A stretch of 64,000 bases of DNA, from positions 274,753 to 338,752 of the forward strand of contig DASXVO010000035.1 of assembly GCA_036504215.1 (NCBI GenBank). Reading direction: 5' to 3'. The position numbers and the translations under genes are program-made. This document shows, piece by piece, positions 38,598-46,323 of the stretch (its first letter is position 1; every line of letters starts with the position of its first letter). The stretch is from Vicinamibacterales bacterium (GTDB taxonomy: Bacteria > Acidobacteriota > Vicinamibacteria > Vicinamibacterales > Fen-181). The notes under the pieces were generated by a model. That model was given only the letters and a program-made list of their open reading frames with translations, was not told the DNA's origin and did no database searches.

Positions 38598-39290
38598 ATG
38601 CCCGTCCCGCGCGCGATTGTGCCGCCCGTGTTCTGCCTGGTGACCGACCGGCTCGCCCTGCAGCGGCTGCACGGCCAGACCCGCTCGGCCGTCGATCTGC
38701 TGTTCGAGCAGATTGACGCAGCCGTCGGCGCGGGGGTGGATTTGGTGCACGTGCGCGAGCGTGACGTCGACGCCCGCGAGTTGACCCGGATTCTGCACGA
38801 GTGCGCCCGCCGGGCGGCCGGCACCCGGACGAGAGTGGTCGTGAACGATCGTGCGGATGTGGCCTGCGCGGCCGGAGCGGACGGCGTCCACCTGCGCGGC
38901 GACTCCGTCAGGGCCGAGCGCGTGCGGGCGATCGCCCCGGGGCTGATCGTCGGGCGGTCGGTCCGCAGCGCGGCCGAAGCCGTCCGCGTCGCCGCGGAAG
39001 GAGCTGTGGATTATCTCGTGCTCGGCACGATCTTCCCGACGCCGTCGAAACCGGGAGGGGAGACAACCGTCGGCGTCGATGAGCTGAATCGTGCCGCGGT
39101 CGGCGTGCGGGTTCCGGTGCTCGCCATCGGCGGCGTCACGCCCGAGACGCTTCCCGCCATCGCTGCGGCGGGCGCGGCCGGTGTGGCCGCGATCCGGTTG
39201 TTCCAGCCTCACGCGGGCGGCTTCAGCCATCTGGCGGCGTCGATGCGGGAGTGGCGGGCGACGTTTGACATACACCGGGTGATTTCCTAA
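38598..39290 (+). CDS. thiE: Thiamine-phosphate synthase
   Basis: ThiE couples the thiazole and pyrimidine moieties to form thiamine phosphate. The 230-residue TIM-barrel protein shows HVRERDVDARELTRIL (the R-E-based phosphate site), VNDRADVACAAGADGVHL, YLVLGTIFPTPSKPGG and VLAIGGVTPETLPAIAAAGAAGVAAIRLF. No TPP riboswitch fits in the 1-nt gap before it. Other thi genes are not in the window. A RodZ-like gene follows. Confidence 0.9.
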   Translation: MPVPRAIVPPVFCLVTDRLALQRLHGQTRSAVDLLFEQIDAAVGAGVDLVHVRERDVDARELTRILHECARRAAGTRTRVVVNDRADVACAAGADGVHLRGDSVRAERVRAIAPGLIVGRSVRSAAEAVRVAAEGAVDYLVLGTIFPTPSKPGGETTVGVDELNRAAVGVRVPVLAIGGVTPETLPAIAAAGAAGVAAIRLFQPHAGGFSHLAASMREWRATFDIHRVIS

Positions 39291-39349
39291 CATGAAGCCG
39301 CAATTCATCCTTCCGATGCGGCCTCGTGTCCAGATGACGTTGGCGATTC

Positions 39350-40255
39350 ATGCCTGAAGACGATTTTGGCGCGTTCCTGCGGCAGGCCCGCGAACACGCC
39401 GGCATCTCCCTTCGCGATATCGCGTCCACGACGAAGATTTCCGTGCCCGCGCTCGAGGCGCTCGAGCGGAATGACGTCTCGCGGTTGCCGGGCGGAATCT
39501 TCTCGCGGGCTTTCGTGCGCGCGTACGCGCGGGAGGTCGGTCTCGACGTCGATGAGGCGGTGCGCCGCTTCGTGACGCGGTTCCCCGACGCCGGGGCCGA
39601 AGAGACGCCGACCCCGTACGAGGCCAATCCGGACAAGATCGTCGTCGATGACGAGCCGGCGACCGGCCGGACCAGGCGGATCATCGGCTGGAGCCTGCCG
39701 CTCGTGCTCATCGTGATGTACTTCGGCTTCGGCGGACGGCTGCCGCTGTTGAAGGACCCGTCGGCTACGCCCACGGCGAAGCCGGTGGAGGCGACCGAAC
39801 CGGCGCCGCCGCGACCCGCTCCGCCGGCACTCGCGCCGCCCGCCACGGCTGCCCTGCCGGATACGACGATCACGCCCGCAGCAGGGGCTGCCGGCCAGAC
39901 ACAGGCCGCCACGTCGCCGCAGCCTGCGCCGTCTGAGACGACGGCCACTCCACCGGCGCCTGCCACGCAGCCAGCGGTGCAACAACCCGGTGGATTCCGC
40001 TTGAGCCTGGTCCCCAAGGACCAGTGCTGGGTGACGGTTCGGGTCAACGGCGAGAAGGTCTTCACGGCGACGATGAGGCCCGGCGAACGGAAGGACCTCG
40101 ACCTGCACGGTGAGGTCAGCCTCACGGTGGGTGATGCCGGCGCAATGGCGTTTTCGCTCGACGGTCAGCCTGGCCGTCCGCTGGGCACGGCCGGCCAGGT
40201 TGCTACCGCGCGAATCAACGCCCAGAACCTGAAGACGTTCCTCGAACCTCGCTAG
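39350..40255 (+). CDS. RodZ-like protein (HTH, one membrane helix, DUF4115)
   Basis: RodZ links MreB filaments to the cell envelope. The 301-residue protein begins with a Cro-like HTH_25 domain (FGAFLRQAREHAGISLRDIASTTKI, about 6-65). One membrane helix follows at about 112-130 (IIGWSLPLVLIVMYFGFGG), then a Pro/Ala-rich periplasmic linker (about 135-220). The C-terminal DUF4115 beta domain has QCWVTVRVNGEKVF and GERKDLDLHGEVSLTVGDAG. The order matches RodZ, but cell-shape genes (mreB) are absent here, so it could be a RodZ paralogue. Confidence 0.8.
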   Translation: MPEDDFGAFLRQAREHAGISLRDIASTTKISVPALEALERNDVSRLPGGIFSRAFVRAYAREVGLDVDEAVRRFVTRFPDAGAEETPTPYEANPDKIVVDDEPATGRTRRIIGWSLPLVLIVMYFGFGGRLPLLKDPSATPTAKPVEATEPAPPRPAPPALAPPATAALPDTTITPAAGAAGQTQAATSPQPAPSETTATPPAPATQPAVQQPGGFRLSLVPKDQCWVTVRVNGEKVFTATMRPGERKDLDLHGEVSLTVGDAGAMAFSLDGQPGRPLGTAGQVATARINAQNLKTFLEPR

Positions 40256-40267
40256 TCTGGACCCATC

Positions 40268-41086
40268 GTGGATGTAGCGTCCCGCACGCCGCTCGTCGAA
40301 TGCTTCCAGCGCGGTGATGTGCCGCGCGACGTCCGCCTGCTTGCCGCCCGCGGCGCGCTCGCGCCGCGCGTGCACGAGCAACTCCAGTTGTTGATGCTGC
40401 TGGTGTCCGATGCCGATTCTGACGTGGCGGCGGCCGCGGAGTCCACACTGGCCCTGCTTCCGGTAGCGGCGGTCGCGGCACACCTGGCGCGACCGGACGT
40501 CGATGCCGGCATGCGTGATTTCTTTGCCGCGCGCGGCATCTCGCCGACAACGGCTGCTCCCGACGACGCTCTCGGCGAGCCGCTGGTTCAGGTGTCCGAA
40601 CCTTCGGACACACCGGCGACGTCCCCCGACGCGGCTCCAGCCGGCGCGCCTGACGACGAAGGAGAGCGCAAGGGGGCAGCGCAGCGACTCGCCATGCTCA
40701 GCGTGAGCGAGCGCGTGAAGGTGGCGATGACCGGGACCCGCGAGGAGCGGGCCATCCTCGTTCGCGATGCCAACCGGTTGGTGGCCGCCGCGGTGCTGAG
40801 CAGTCCGAAGCTGTCCGAGAGCGAGGTCGAGGCGATCGCCCGGATGTCGAACGTCTCGGACGAGGTCCTGCGCCTCGTCGGGACGAACCGCAGCTGGACG
40901 AAGAACTACTCGGTGATCGCCGCGCTGACCAGGAACGCGAAGACTCCGGTTGGCATCTCGCTGACGCTCATCAATCGCCTGACCGAGCGCGACATGAGGA
41001 TGCTGTCGATGGATCGCAACATCCCGGAGGCGGTGAGGACGACCGCCCGCCGGCTCCTCGTCCATGGCGAAGGCCGGAGGCGCTGA
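40268..41086 (+). CDS. Uncharacterised helical-repeat protein
   Basis: The 272-residue protein (GTG start) has two halves. The first (1-110) is Leu/Ala-rich and helical. After a charged Pro/Ala/Glu linker (about 110-140), the second half has short helical repeats (EERAILVRDANRLVAAAVLSSPKLSESEVEAIARMSNVSDEVL...) typical of leucine-rich-variant or HEAT-like folds, ending in RRLLVHGEGRRR. There is no membrane segment or catalytic motif. The start of the next gene overlaps its stop by one base (TGATG). It lies 12 nt after the RodZ-like gene, so the three may form an operon. Confidence 0.65.
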   Translation: MDVASRTPLVECFQRGDVPRDVRLLAARGALAPRVHEQLQLLMLLVSDADSDVAAAAESTLALLPVAAVAAHLARPDVDAGMRDFFAARGISPTTAAPDDALGEPLVQVSEPSDTPATSPDAAPAGAPDDEGERKGAAQRLAMLSVSERVKVAMTGTREERAILVRDANRLVAAAVLSSPKLSESEVEAIARMSNVSDEVLRLVGTNRSWTKNYSVIAALTRNAKTPVGISLTLINRLTERDMRMLSMDRNIPEAVRTTARRLLVHGEGRRR

Positions 41087-41370
41087 TGGACCCCGCTGCC
41101 GAGATCAAGAAGCTGTACCGGCGCGCGACGCGCGCCACGATTGCCAGAGACCTGGACAAGGCGATCGATCTGCTGAAGACGATCGACGACGAGGATGAAC
41201 GGGACCGCGTCGCGGTCTTCATGGACGGCCTCGCGCAGATGCGCGCCGAGTGGCGGGACGCCGTGGCGCCGCAGAAGGCGGGGAGGCGGGGAGGCGGACA
41301 GGCGGAATCGCCGGAAGGCGGACAGGCCGCCAAGGTGCAGAAGTCTGACGTCGCCACGCGTCGACGCTAG
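41086..41370 (+). CDS. Small charged protein with GC-rich repeat tail
   Basis: The 94-residue protein overlaps the preceding gene's stop by one base. The first 60 residues are helical and charged (IKKLYRRATRATIARDLDKAIDLLKTI, DDEDERDRVAVFMDGLAQM). The tail (about 62-94) is encoded by imperfect GGCGGACAGGCGG-type repeats (41276-41325) and is Gly/Gln/Arg-rich. Function unknown. It converges on polX. Confidence 0.6.
   Translation: MDPAAEIKKLYRRATRATIARDLDKAIDLLKTIDDEDERDRVAVFMDGLAQMRAEWRDAVAPQKAGRRGGGQAESPEGGQAAKVQKSDVATRRR
41276..41325 (+). repeat. GGCGGACAGGC-type repeats within the tail of the gene at 41086
   Basis: AGGCGGGGAGGCGGACAGGCGG and AAGGCGGACAGG-like units occur within about 50 bases. 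The pattern is direct, imperfect and inside the coding tail. Confidence 0.5.
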
Positions 41371-41401
41371 AACGGCAGCTTTCCCGTCGGCAGCCGGTCG
41401 G

Positions 41402-43129
41402 TCAGTGGCCTGCCCGCGTGTTCCTGCGAAGGGTGGCCAGGAACTGATCGACTGGCCGCGTGTTCAGCACGTCTTCCGGTCTCAGCCACGCCCGGCGCGC
41501 AACGGTCACGCCCCAGCGCCGCATCGCGAAACCGCCGGCCGAATGTGCGTCGGTGTCGATCACCAGGCTGACTCCCCGCTCCTTCGCCAGCCGCGCGTGC
41601 ACGTCGTTCAGATCGAGCCGATCGATCTGTGAGTTGATCTCCATCGCCACACCGTGTTGCGCGGCCGCGTCGACGATCCGTCCCATGTCGACGGCATAGG
41701 GATCGCGGCGGAGCAGCAACCGCCCGGTCGGGTGGCCGATGATGTCCACGACCGGCGACTCGATCGCCCGCAGCAGCCGCTCGGTCATCTGTCCTTCATC
41801 CTGGTTGAACGCGGAGTGCACGGAGGCGATGACGACGTCGAGCTGGGCCAGGCAGTCCTCCGCGAGATCGAGCGAGCCATCGGGGCGGATATCGCACTCG
41901 ATGCCGGCCAGCAGCGTGATGCCCTCGAGTCTCGCGCCGATCGCGCGTACTCTCGCGGCGTGGCGGAGCGTCGCCTGCTCGTCCAACCCGCCGGCCATCG
42001 CCAGCGCCCGGCTGTGGTCGGTAATCGCGAGGTAGGACAAACCCGACTCGCGGGCGGCGGCCGCCATCGCCTCGATTGAGTCGCGGCCATCCGTGGCATC
42101 CGTATGACAGTGCAACTCGCCCTTGATGTCCGACAGATCGACGAGGTTCGGCAGCAGGCCTTTGGCAGCCGCCTCGATTTCGCCCCGGTTCTCGCGCAGC
42201 GCGGGCTCGATGTACGCCAGGCCGAGCGCCTCGTAGATCGACGCTTCCGTCTGTCCTGCGACCGCGGCGCCACTGGCGTTGTTGAAGAGGCCGTATTCGT
42301 TGAGCTTGAGACCACGTGCCATCGCGCGGTCACGCAGCGCGATGTTGTGGGATTTCGAGCCGGTGAAATACTGCATGGCCGCGCCGCGGCTCTCGCGCGG
42401 GACGAGCCGAAGATCCGCCTGGTAGCCGCCGCGGAGCAGGATGCTGCCCTTGGTGTCGCCCTGGCCGAGGATGCGTTCCGCCAGTCGATACTTCGTGAAG
42501 GCCTCGATGAGGGCCGGCTCGCCGCCGATCGCCAGGACGTCCAGATCGCCGCACGTCTCGGTGCCGCGCCGCAGGCTCCCGACCGGTATGAACTCCGTCG
42601 CGGGGGCGATCGCTCCGAGGTGCGCCAGCAGCGCCGTGGCGACGTCGTGCGTCTCGGCGAGCAGATGCCGGCCTAGGTGCCGTTGCCGTTCGTCGAGTGC
42701 CTTGAGGATCAGCGCCTCCTTCTTGGCGCCCATGCCTTTGAGCCCGCGCAGCCGGCCTTCGCGGGCCGCCGCCTCGAGGCCCTCGACCGTGGAGATGTTC
42801 AGCGTGCGATGGAGCAGTGCGACAGTCTTCGGTCCGACACCCTGCAGTCGCATCATGTCGAGGAGAGTGACCGGGAACTCCGCGAGCAGTTCCTGGTGGA
42901 ACGTGATGGCGCCGTGGTCGGCCAGTTCGAGAATCTTCGACGCGAGGTCCTTGCCGATTCCCGGCAGACCGAGCAGTTGCGCGGCGTCGAGGGTGGCGAC
43001 CCGCTCCGGGCAGTTCGCGACGGTATCAGCGGCCGTCCGGTAGGCGCGGATCTTGAACGGGTTCTCGCCCTTGATCTCGAGCAGGTCGCCGATCTCACCC
43101 AGGATGCGCGCAATGGCCAGGTTATCCAA
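41402..43129 (-). CDS. polX: DNA polymerase/3'-5' exonuclease PolX
   Basis: PolX is a family X DNA repair polymerase with a PHP nuclease domain. The 575-residue product starts LDNLAIARILGEIGDLLEIKG (TTG start). It has HhH elements (LLGLPGIGKDLASKI, RLQGVGPKTVALL), the nucleotidyl-transferase core GSLRRGTETCGDLDVLAIGG with a third acidic residue in QADLRLVP, and a C-terminal PHP domain with GELHCHTDATDGRDSIEAM and YLAITDHS. The length fits. The TTG overlaps the end of the upstream GHMP kinase by 8 nt and has GAGGG about nine bases before it. The longer frame upstream is rejected as low-complexity Arg/Ser. Confidence 0.9.
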   Translation of the reverse strand: MDNLAIARILGEIGDLLEIKGENPFKIRAYRTAADTVANCPERVATLDAAQLLGLPGIGKDLASKILELADHGAITFHQELLAEFPVTLLDMMRLQGVGPKTVALLHRTLNISTVEGLEAAAREGRLRGLKGMGAKKEALILKALDERQRHLGRHLLAETHDVATALLAHLGAIAPATEFIPVGSLRRGTETCGDLDVLAIGGEPALIEAFTKYRLAERILGQGDTKGSILLRGGYQADLRLVPRESRGAAMQYFTGSKSHNIALRDRAMARGLKLNEYGLFNNASGAAVAGQTEASIYEALGLAYIEPALRENRGEIEAAAKGLLPNLVDLSDIKGELHCHTDATDGRDSIEAMAAAARESGLSYLAITDHSRALAMAGGLDEQATLRHAARVRAIGARLEGITLLAGIECDIRPDGSLDLAEDCLAQLDVVIASVHSAFNQDEGQMTERLLRAIESPVVDIIGHPTGRLLLRRDPYAVDMGRIVDAAAQHGVAMEINSQIDRLDLNDVHARLAKERGVSLVIDTDAHSAGGFAMRRWGVTVARRAWLRPEDVLNTRPVDQFLATLRRNTRAGH

Positions 43130-44111
43130 TCCGAAGTCCCTCGGTTTCGACCTTGAAGTCGAGCAACCGGCCGCCGGCGTCTGCCACGGCGCGCCGCACG
43201 GCGTCGGTGTCCGCTGGTTTCGCGTAGAAGAACATGCAGCCGCCGCCGCCCGCGCCGCAGACCTTGGCCGCCGTCGCGCCCGCCTGGCCGGCCTTCGTGA
43301 TGAGCTGTTCGATGAACGGCGTGGTGACGCCCGGCGCGAGCCGTTTGCGATTCTCCCACTCGGCGGCAACCTGCCGGCCGACTTCGTCCCAATCCTCGCG
43401 CGCCAGCGCCTGGCGCATCCGCACGGCCGTGTCTCGGATCCGCTCGAAGCAGTCGAAGACCTGACGATCGCCGTCGATGTGCCGCTTGGTGATCTCCCAG
43501 TTGTTCGTGCCCGAGTTGCGCGGCGCGCCGGTGTAGCAGAGGACGATTCGGCGTTCGAGCTCGCGGGGATCCACCTCGAGCGCGACGCGCGTGACGGTGT
43601 CGACGCCCAGCTCGACGGCGGAGATGCCGCCGTAGAGGGCGGGACGGTAGTCCTGCACGCCGGTCGGCACGGCGATCGCCTGGGCCTCGACGTTCATCGC
43701 GATGCGCAGCAACGTCTCGTGGTCGTAGTTTGCGCCCGTCCATCGGGACATGGCGCCGCAGACGGCAATATTGAGCGCCGACGAGCCGGCGATCCCGGCT
43801 CCTGCCGGAGATTCGGCGCGGGTCGTCAACGTGAGACCTTTGGCGCGGAAGAAGTGGAGCAACCAGCGAAGCAGGCTGAGGTCACCGTCGAGCGTCAGCT
43901 CGCGAAAGTCGGCCACCTCGATCGACCGCCCCGTGTCCTCGGACCGAATGGCGATGCGGCTGTCGTCGCGCGACTCAATCGTCGCGCGTGCGAGCAGGCT
44001 GATCGCGACATTCAGCGTCTGCGCCTGATCGTGGAACAGATAGAGCGGCCAGATATCGATGGTGCCGCCAGCCAGATCGATGCGGGTCGGAGCGGAGGAA
44101 TGAATGAGCAC
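43122..44111 (-). CDS. GHMP-family sugar kinase (HddA-like)
   Basis: This 329-residue GHMP kinase has the opening SAPTRIDLAGGTIDIWPLY, the GHMP ATP loop SPAGAGIAGSSALNIAV, QDYRPALYGGISAVELG and the C-terminal KVCGAGGGGCMFFYAKP motif 3. It most resembles D-glycero-D-manno-heptose 7-phosphate kinases and related sugar kinases, but heptose genes are not adjacent, so the substrate is open. The GTG start has a consensus TATAAT 5 nt upstream, a leaderless arrangement. It diverges from nagZ, which suggests but does not show a role with amino sugars. It overlaps polX by 8 nt. Confidence 0.82.
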   Translation of the reverse strand: MLIHSSAPTRIDLAGGTIDIWPLYLFHDQAQTLNVAISLLARATIESRDDSRIAIRSEDTGRSIEVADFRELTLDGDLSLLRWLLHFFRAKGLTLTTRAESPAGAGIAGSSALNIAVCGAMSRWTGANYDHETLLRIAMNVEAQAIAVPTGVQDYRPALYGGISAVELGVDTVTRVALEVDPRELERRIVLCYTGAPRNSGTNNWEITKRHIDGDRQVFDCFERIRDTAVRMRQALAREDWDEVGRQVAAEWENRKRLAPGVTTPFIEQLITKAGQAGATAAKVCGAGGGGCMFFYAKPADTDAVRRAVADAGGRLLDFKVETEGLRIG

Positions 44112-44116
44112 GACAT

Positions 44117-44122
44117 ATTATA
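44117..44122 (-). promoter_or_regulatory. -10 box of the GHMP kinase gene, leaderless arrangement
   Basis: Consensus TATAAT on the minus strand lies 5 nt before the GTG start. The -35 is not recognisable. Confidence 0.5.
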
Positions 44123-44131
44123 GCGTCACGG

Positions 44132-44156
44132 AATAGGAGTCAGGAGCCAGGAGACC
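44132..44156. repeat. Copy of the CAGGAGCCAGGAG repeat in the nagZ divergent gap
   Basis: The gap between the divergent GHMP kinase and nagZ genes contains AGGAGTCAGGAGCCAGGAG, related to the copies at 23564 and 35427. Confidence 0.5.
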
Positions 44157-44176
44157 GGTGCCCAGGGCCCAGCGCC

Positions 44177-44182
44177 TATAAT
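44177..44182 (+). promoter_or_regulatory. -10 box of nagZ
   Basis: TATAAT sits 23 nt before the nagZ GTG; GGGGAGGAT at 44191-44199 is the ribosome binding site. There is no good -35. Confidence 0.45.
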
Positions 44183-44205
44183 GATCAACCGGGGAGGATC
44201 CAATC

Positions 44206-45306
44206 GTGCCGGTCGCTTTGCATCGACATGTCGGGCAGTTGGCGGTGGTGGGGTTCGCGGGAACGACACTGCCGCCGGAGATCGCGGCCTTGGCGCGGGA
44301 GTTCGATCTCGGCGGCATCATCCTGTTCGCGCGCAATGTCGAGACGCCCGAGCAGGTGGCCGAGATTGCCGTCGAGGCGCGACAACTCGCGCGTGATCTT
44401 CCTCTCTGGGTCGGCATCGACCAGGAGGGCGGCCGGGTCGCCCGGCTGAAGAGGGGGTTCACCGAATGGCCGCCGATGGCCGCGCTGGGCCGCTCGGGCG
44501 ACGCAGCCCTGGCCGAGCGCTTCGCGCGTGCGCTGGCGCTCGAGTTGCGGGAAGTGGGCATCTCGATCGATTTCGCGCCCGTGCTCGACGTGCTCACGAA
44601 CGCGAAGAACCCCGCCATCGGCGACCGCGCACTGAGCGACCGCGCCGACACCGTGGCCTCGTTGGGGACGGCAATCATCCGGGGGTTGCAGGACGGCGGC
44701 GTGGCGGCCTGCGGCAAGCACTTCCCCGGGCACGGCGCTGCGGGCGTCGACTCGCACCTGGATCTGCCGCTCATCGAGAACCCGCCCGACTCCTTCGACG
44801 CCGTGGATTTCGTGCCGTTCCGGGCGGCCATCGACGCGCATGTCGCGGCGTTGATGACGGGGCACCTCCTGGTTCCGGCGTTCGACGAGCGGCACCCGGC
44901 GACGCTGTCGAAGCCGATCGTGCAGGGACTGCTGCGAGAGAAACTCGGCTTCGACGGCCTCGTGTTCACCGACGATCTGGAGATGAAGGCCATCTCGGCG
45001 CGGATGTCGCGCGAGCGTGCGGTCAGCGGTGCCATCGCCGCAGGTTGTGACGTCGCGCTGCTGTGCGGCACGGACTGTGCGGCTCACGCCAGCGCCCTCG
45101 AAGCGCTCGTCCATGCGGTGGAGCAGGAGGAGATCTCCTACAAGCGGATCGAGAATGCCCTGCAGCATCAGCGGTTCGCGAAAGAACGGTTTGCCGGCGT
45201 CTCGCTGGGCCGATCCTGGCGACCGAAACCAGCCGCGACGCTCCCGTCCGTGCTGGGCTGTACGACTCATCAGCTGATTGCGGAGGAGATGCGACGCTTC
45301 GTCTGA
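44206..45306 (+). CDS. nagZ: Beta-N-acetylglucosaminidase NagZ (GH3)
   Basis: NagZ splits GlcNAc from anhydro-muropeptides in the cytoplasm during cell-wall recycling. The 366-residue product (GTG start) shows GGIILFARNVETPEQV, IDQEGGRVARLK, KHFPGHGAAGVDSHLDLP (the Asp-His catalytic dyad loop of NagZ) and VFTDDLEMKAIS with the nucleophile Asp. It lacks the extra C-terminal domains of plant-type GH3 enzymes. ldcA begins 5 nt after the stop, followed by mpl, murB and murA, so the gene heads a peptidoglycan recycling and precursor block. Confidence 0.92.
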   Translation: MPVALHRHVGQLAVVGFAGTTLPPEIAALAREFDLGGIILFARNVETPEQVAEIAVEARQLARDLPLWVGIDQEGGRVARLKRGFTEWPPMAALGRSGDAALAERFARALALELREVGISIDFAPVLDVLTNAKNPAIGDRALSDRADTVASLGTAIIRGLQDGGVAACGKHFPGHGAAGVDSHLDLPLIENPPDSFDAVDFVPFRAAIDAHVAALMTGHLLVPAFDERHPATLSKPIVQGLLREKLGFDGLVFTDDLEMKAISARMSRERAVSGAIAAGCDVALLCGTDCAAHASALEALVHAVEQEEISYKRIENALQHQRFAKERFAGVSLGRSWRPKPAATLPSVLGCTTHQLIAEEMRRFV

Positions 45307-45311
45307 CGACC

Positions 45312-46241
45312 ATGTTGAAGCCGCGAGCACTCCGGACCGGCGATCGTGTGGCCGTGGTCGCACCGGCCAGCCCGTTTCAGCGCGACGAATTCGAGGCGGG
45401 GCTCGCGGAGATTCGTCGCCTTGGATTCGAGCCGGCCTACGACGAGAGCTTGTTCGAACGACGCGCGTACCTGGCTGGCAGCGCGCGGACGCGCGCCGGC
45501 GCCCTTCGGCGGGCCCTGGCAGACCCGTCCGTTCGCGCGGTGTTGTCGGTGCGCGGCGGATACGGGAGCGTGCAGGTCCTGCCGTTCCTGGATGTGGACG
45601 AGATCCGCACGGCCAGGAAACCGATCGTCGGCTACAGCGACCTGACGTCGCTGCTCGCATTTGTGTCCTGCAACTGCGGCATGGTATCGATGCACGGCCC
45701 GACCGTGGCGGGCCGCCTCGACCGCGGGGCTGACGGCTACGACAAGCGGTCGTTCCTCGGGGCGGTAGCGAGCCTGGATCCGATTGGGGAGTTGACCGCG
45801 TCGGACCTGGAGGCGGTGAAACCCGGCGAGGCCGGTGGCGCGCTCTACGGCGGGAACCTCACGCAGTTGTGCGCGTCGCTCGGCACGCCGTACGCGTTCG
45901 ACCCGCCTGCCGGCTGCATCCTCTTCCTCGAGGACGTGAACGAACGGCCGTATCGCCTCGATCGGCTGTGGACGCAGCTCCGGCTGGCAGGGATTCTCGG
46001 TCGCGCGACGGCCATCGTGTTCGGCACGTTTCCGGGCTGCGACGAGCCTGGCGACAGCTCGCTGACGGGCCGGAGCGTGCTGGCGGATTTGGCGTCGGAG
46101 TTTCCCGGGCCCGTGTTGTTCGGTCTGCCGTCGGGCCATACGGCTGGCCCGGCGCTGACGCTTCCGTTCGGCGTGTCTGCACGCGTGGTGGCGGGCCCGC
46201 ATTCGGTGGTGGCCATTACCGAGGCCGCCGTGACCGACTAG
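45312..46241 (+). CDS. ldcA: L,D-carboxypeptidase (peptidase S66)
   Basis: LdcA removes the terminal D-Ala from recycled tetrapeptides so that the tripeptide can be reused. The 309-residue protein opens MLKPRALRTGDRVAVVAPASP. It has the nucleophilic Ser in VGYSDLTSLL, acidic residue and Arg in ILFLEDVNERPYRLDR, and the His in GLPSGHTAGPALTLPFG. ATG 45312 is chosen over long in-frame extensions because the family starts there. It follows nagZ by 5 nt, consistent with a recycling role. Confidence 0.92.
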   Translation: MLKPRALRTGDRVAVVAPASPFQRDEFEAGLAEIRRLGFEPAYDESLFERRAYLAGSARTRAGALRRALADPSVRAVLSVRGGYGSVQVLPFLDVDEIRTARKPIVGYSDLTSLLAFVSCNCGMVSMHGPTVAGRLDRGADGYDKRSFLGAVASLDPIGELTASDLEAVKPGEAGGALYGGNLTQLCASLGTPYAFDPPAGCILFLEDVNERPYRLDRLWTQLRLAGILGRATAIVFGTFPGCDEPGDSSLTGRSVLADLASEFPGPVLFGLPSGHTAGPALTLPFGVSARVVAGPHSVVAITEAAVTD

Positions 46242-46323
46242 AGGCGGCCGCTTGAGCGGCACGGGCTGCCTCGGTGACAGGTATCGCGCGGGCGTCTCGC
46301 CCGTGCCCTTGGCGACGACAACC

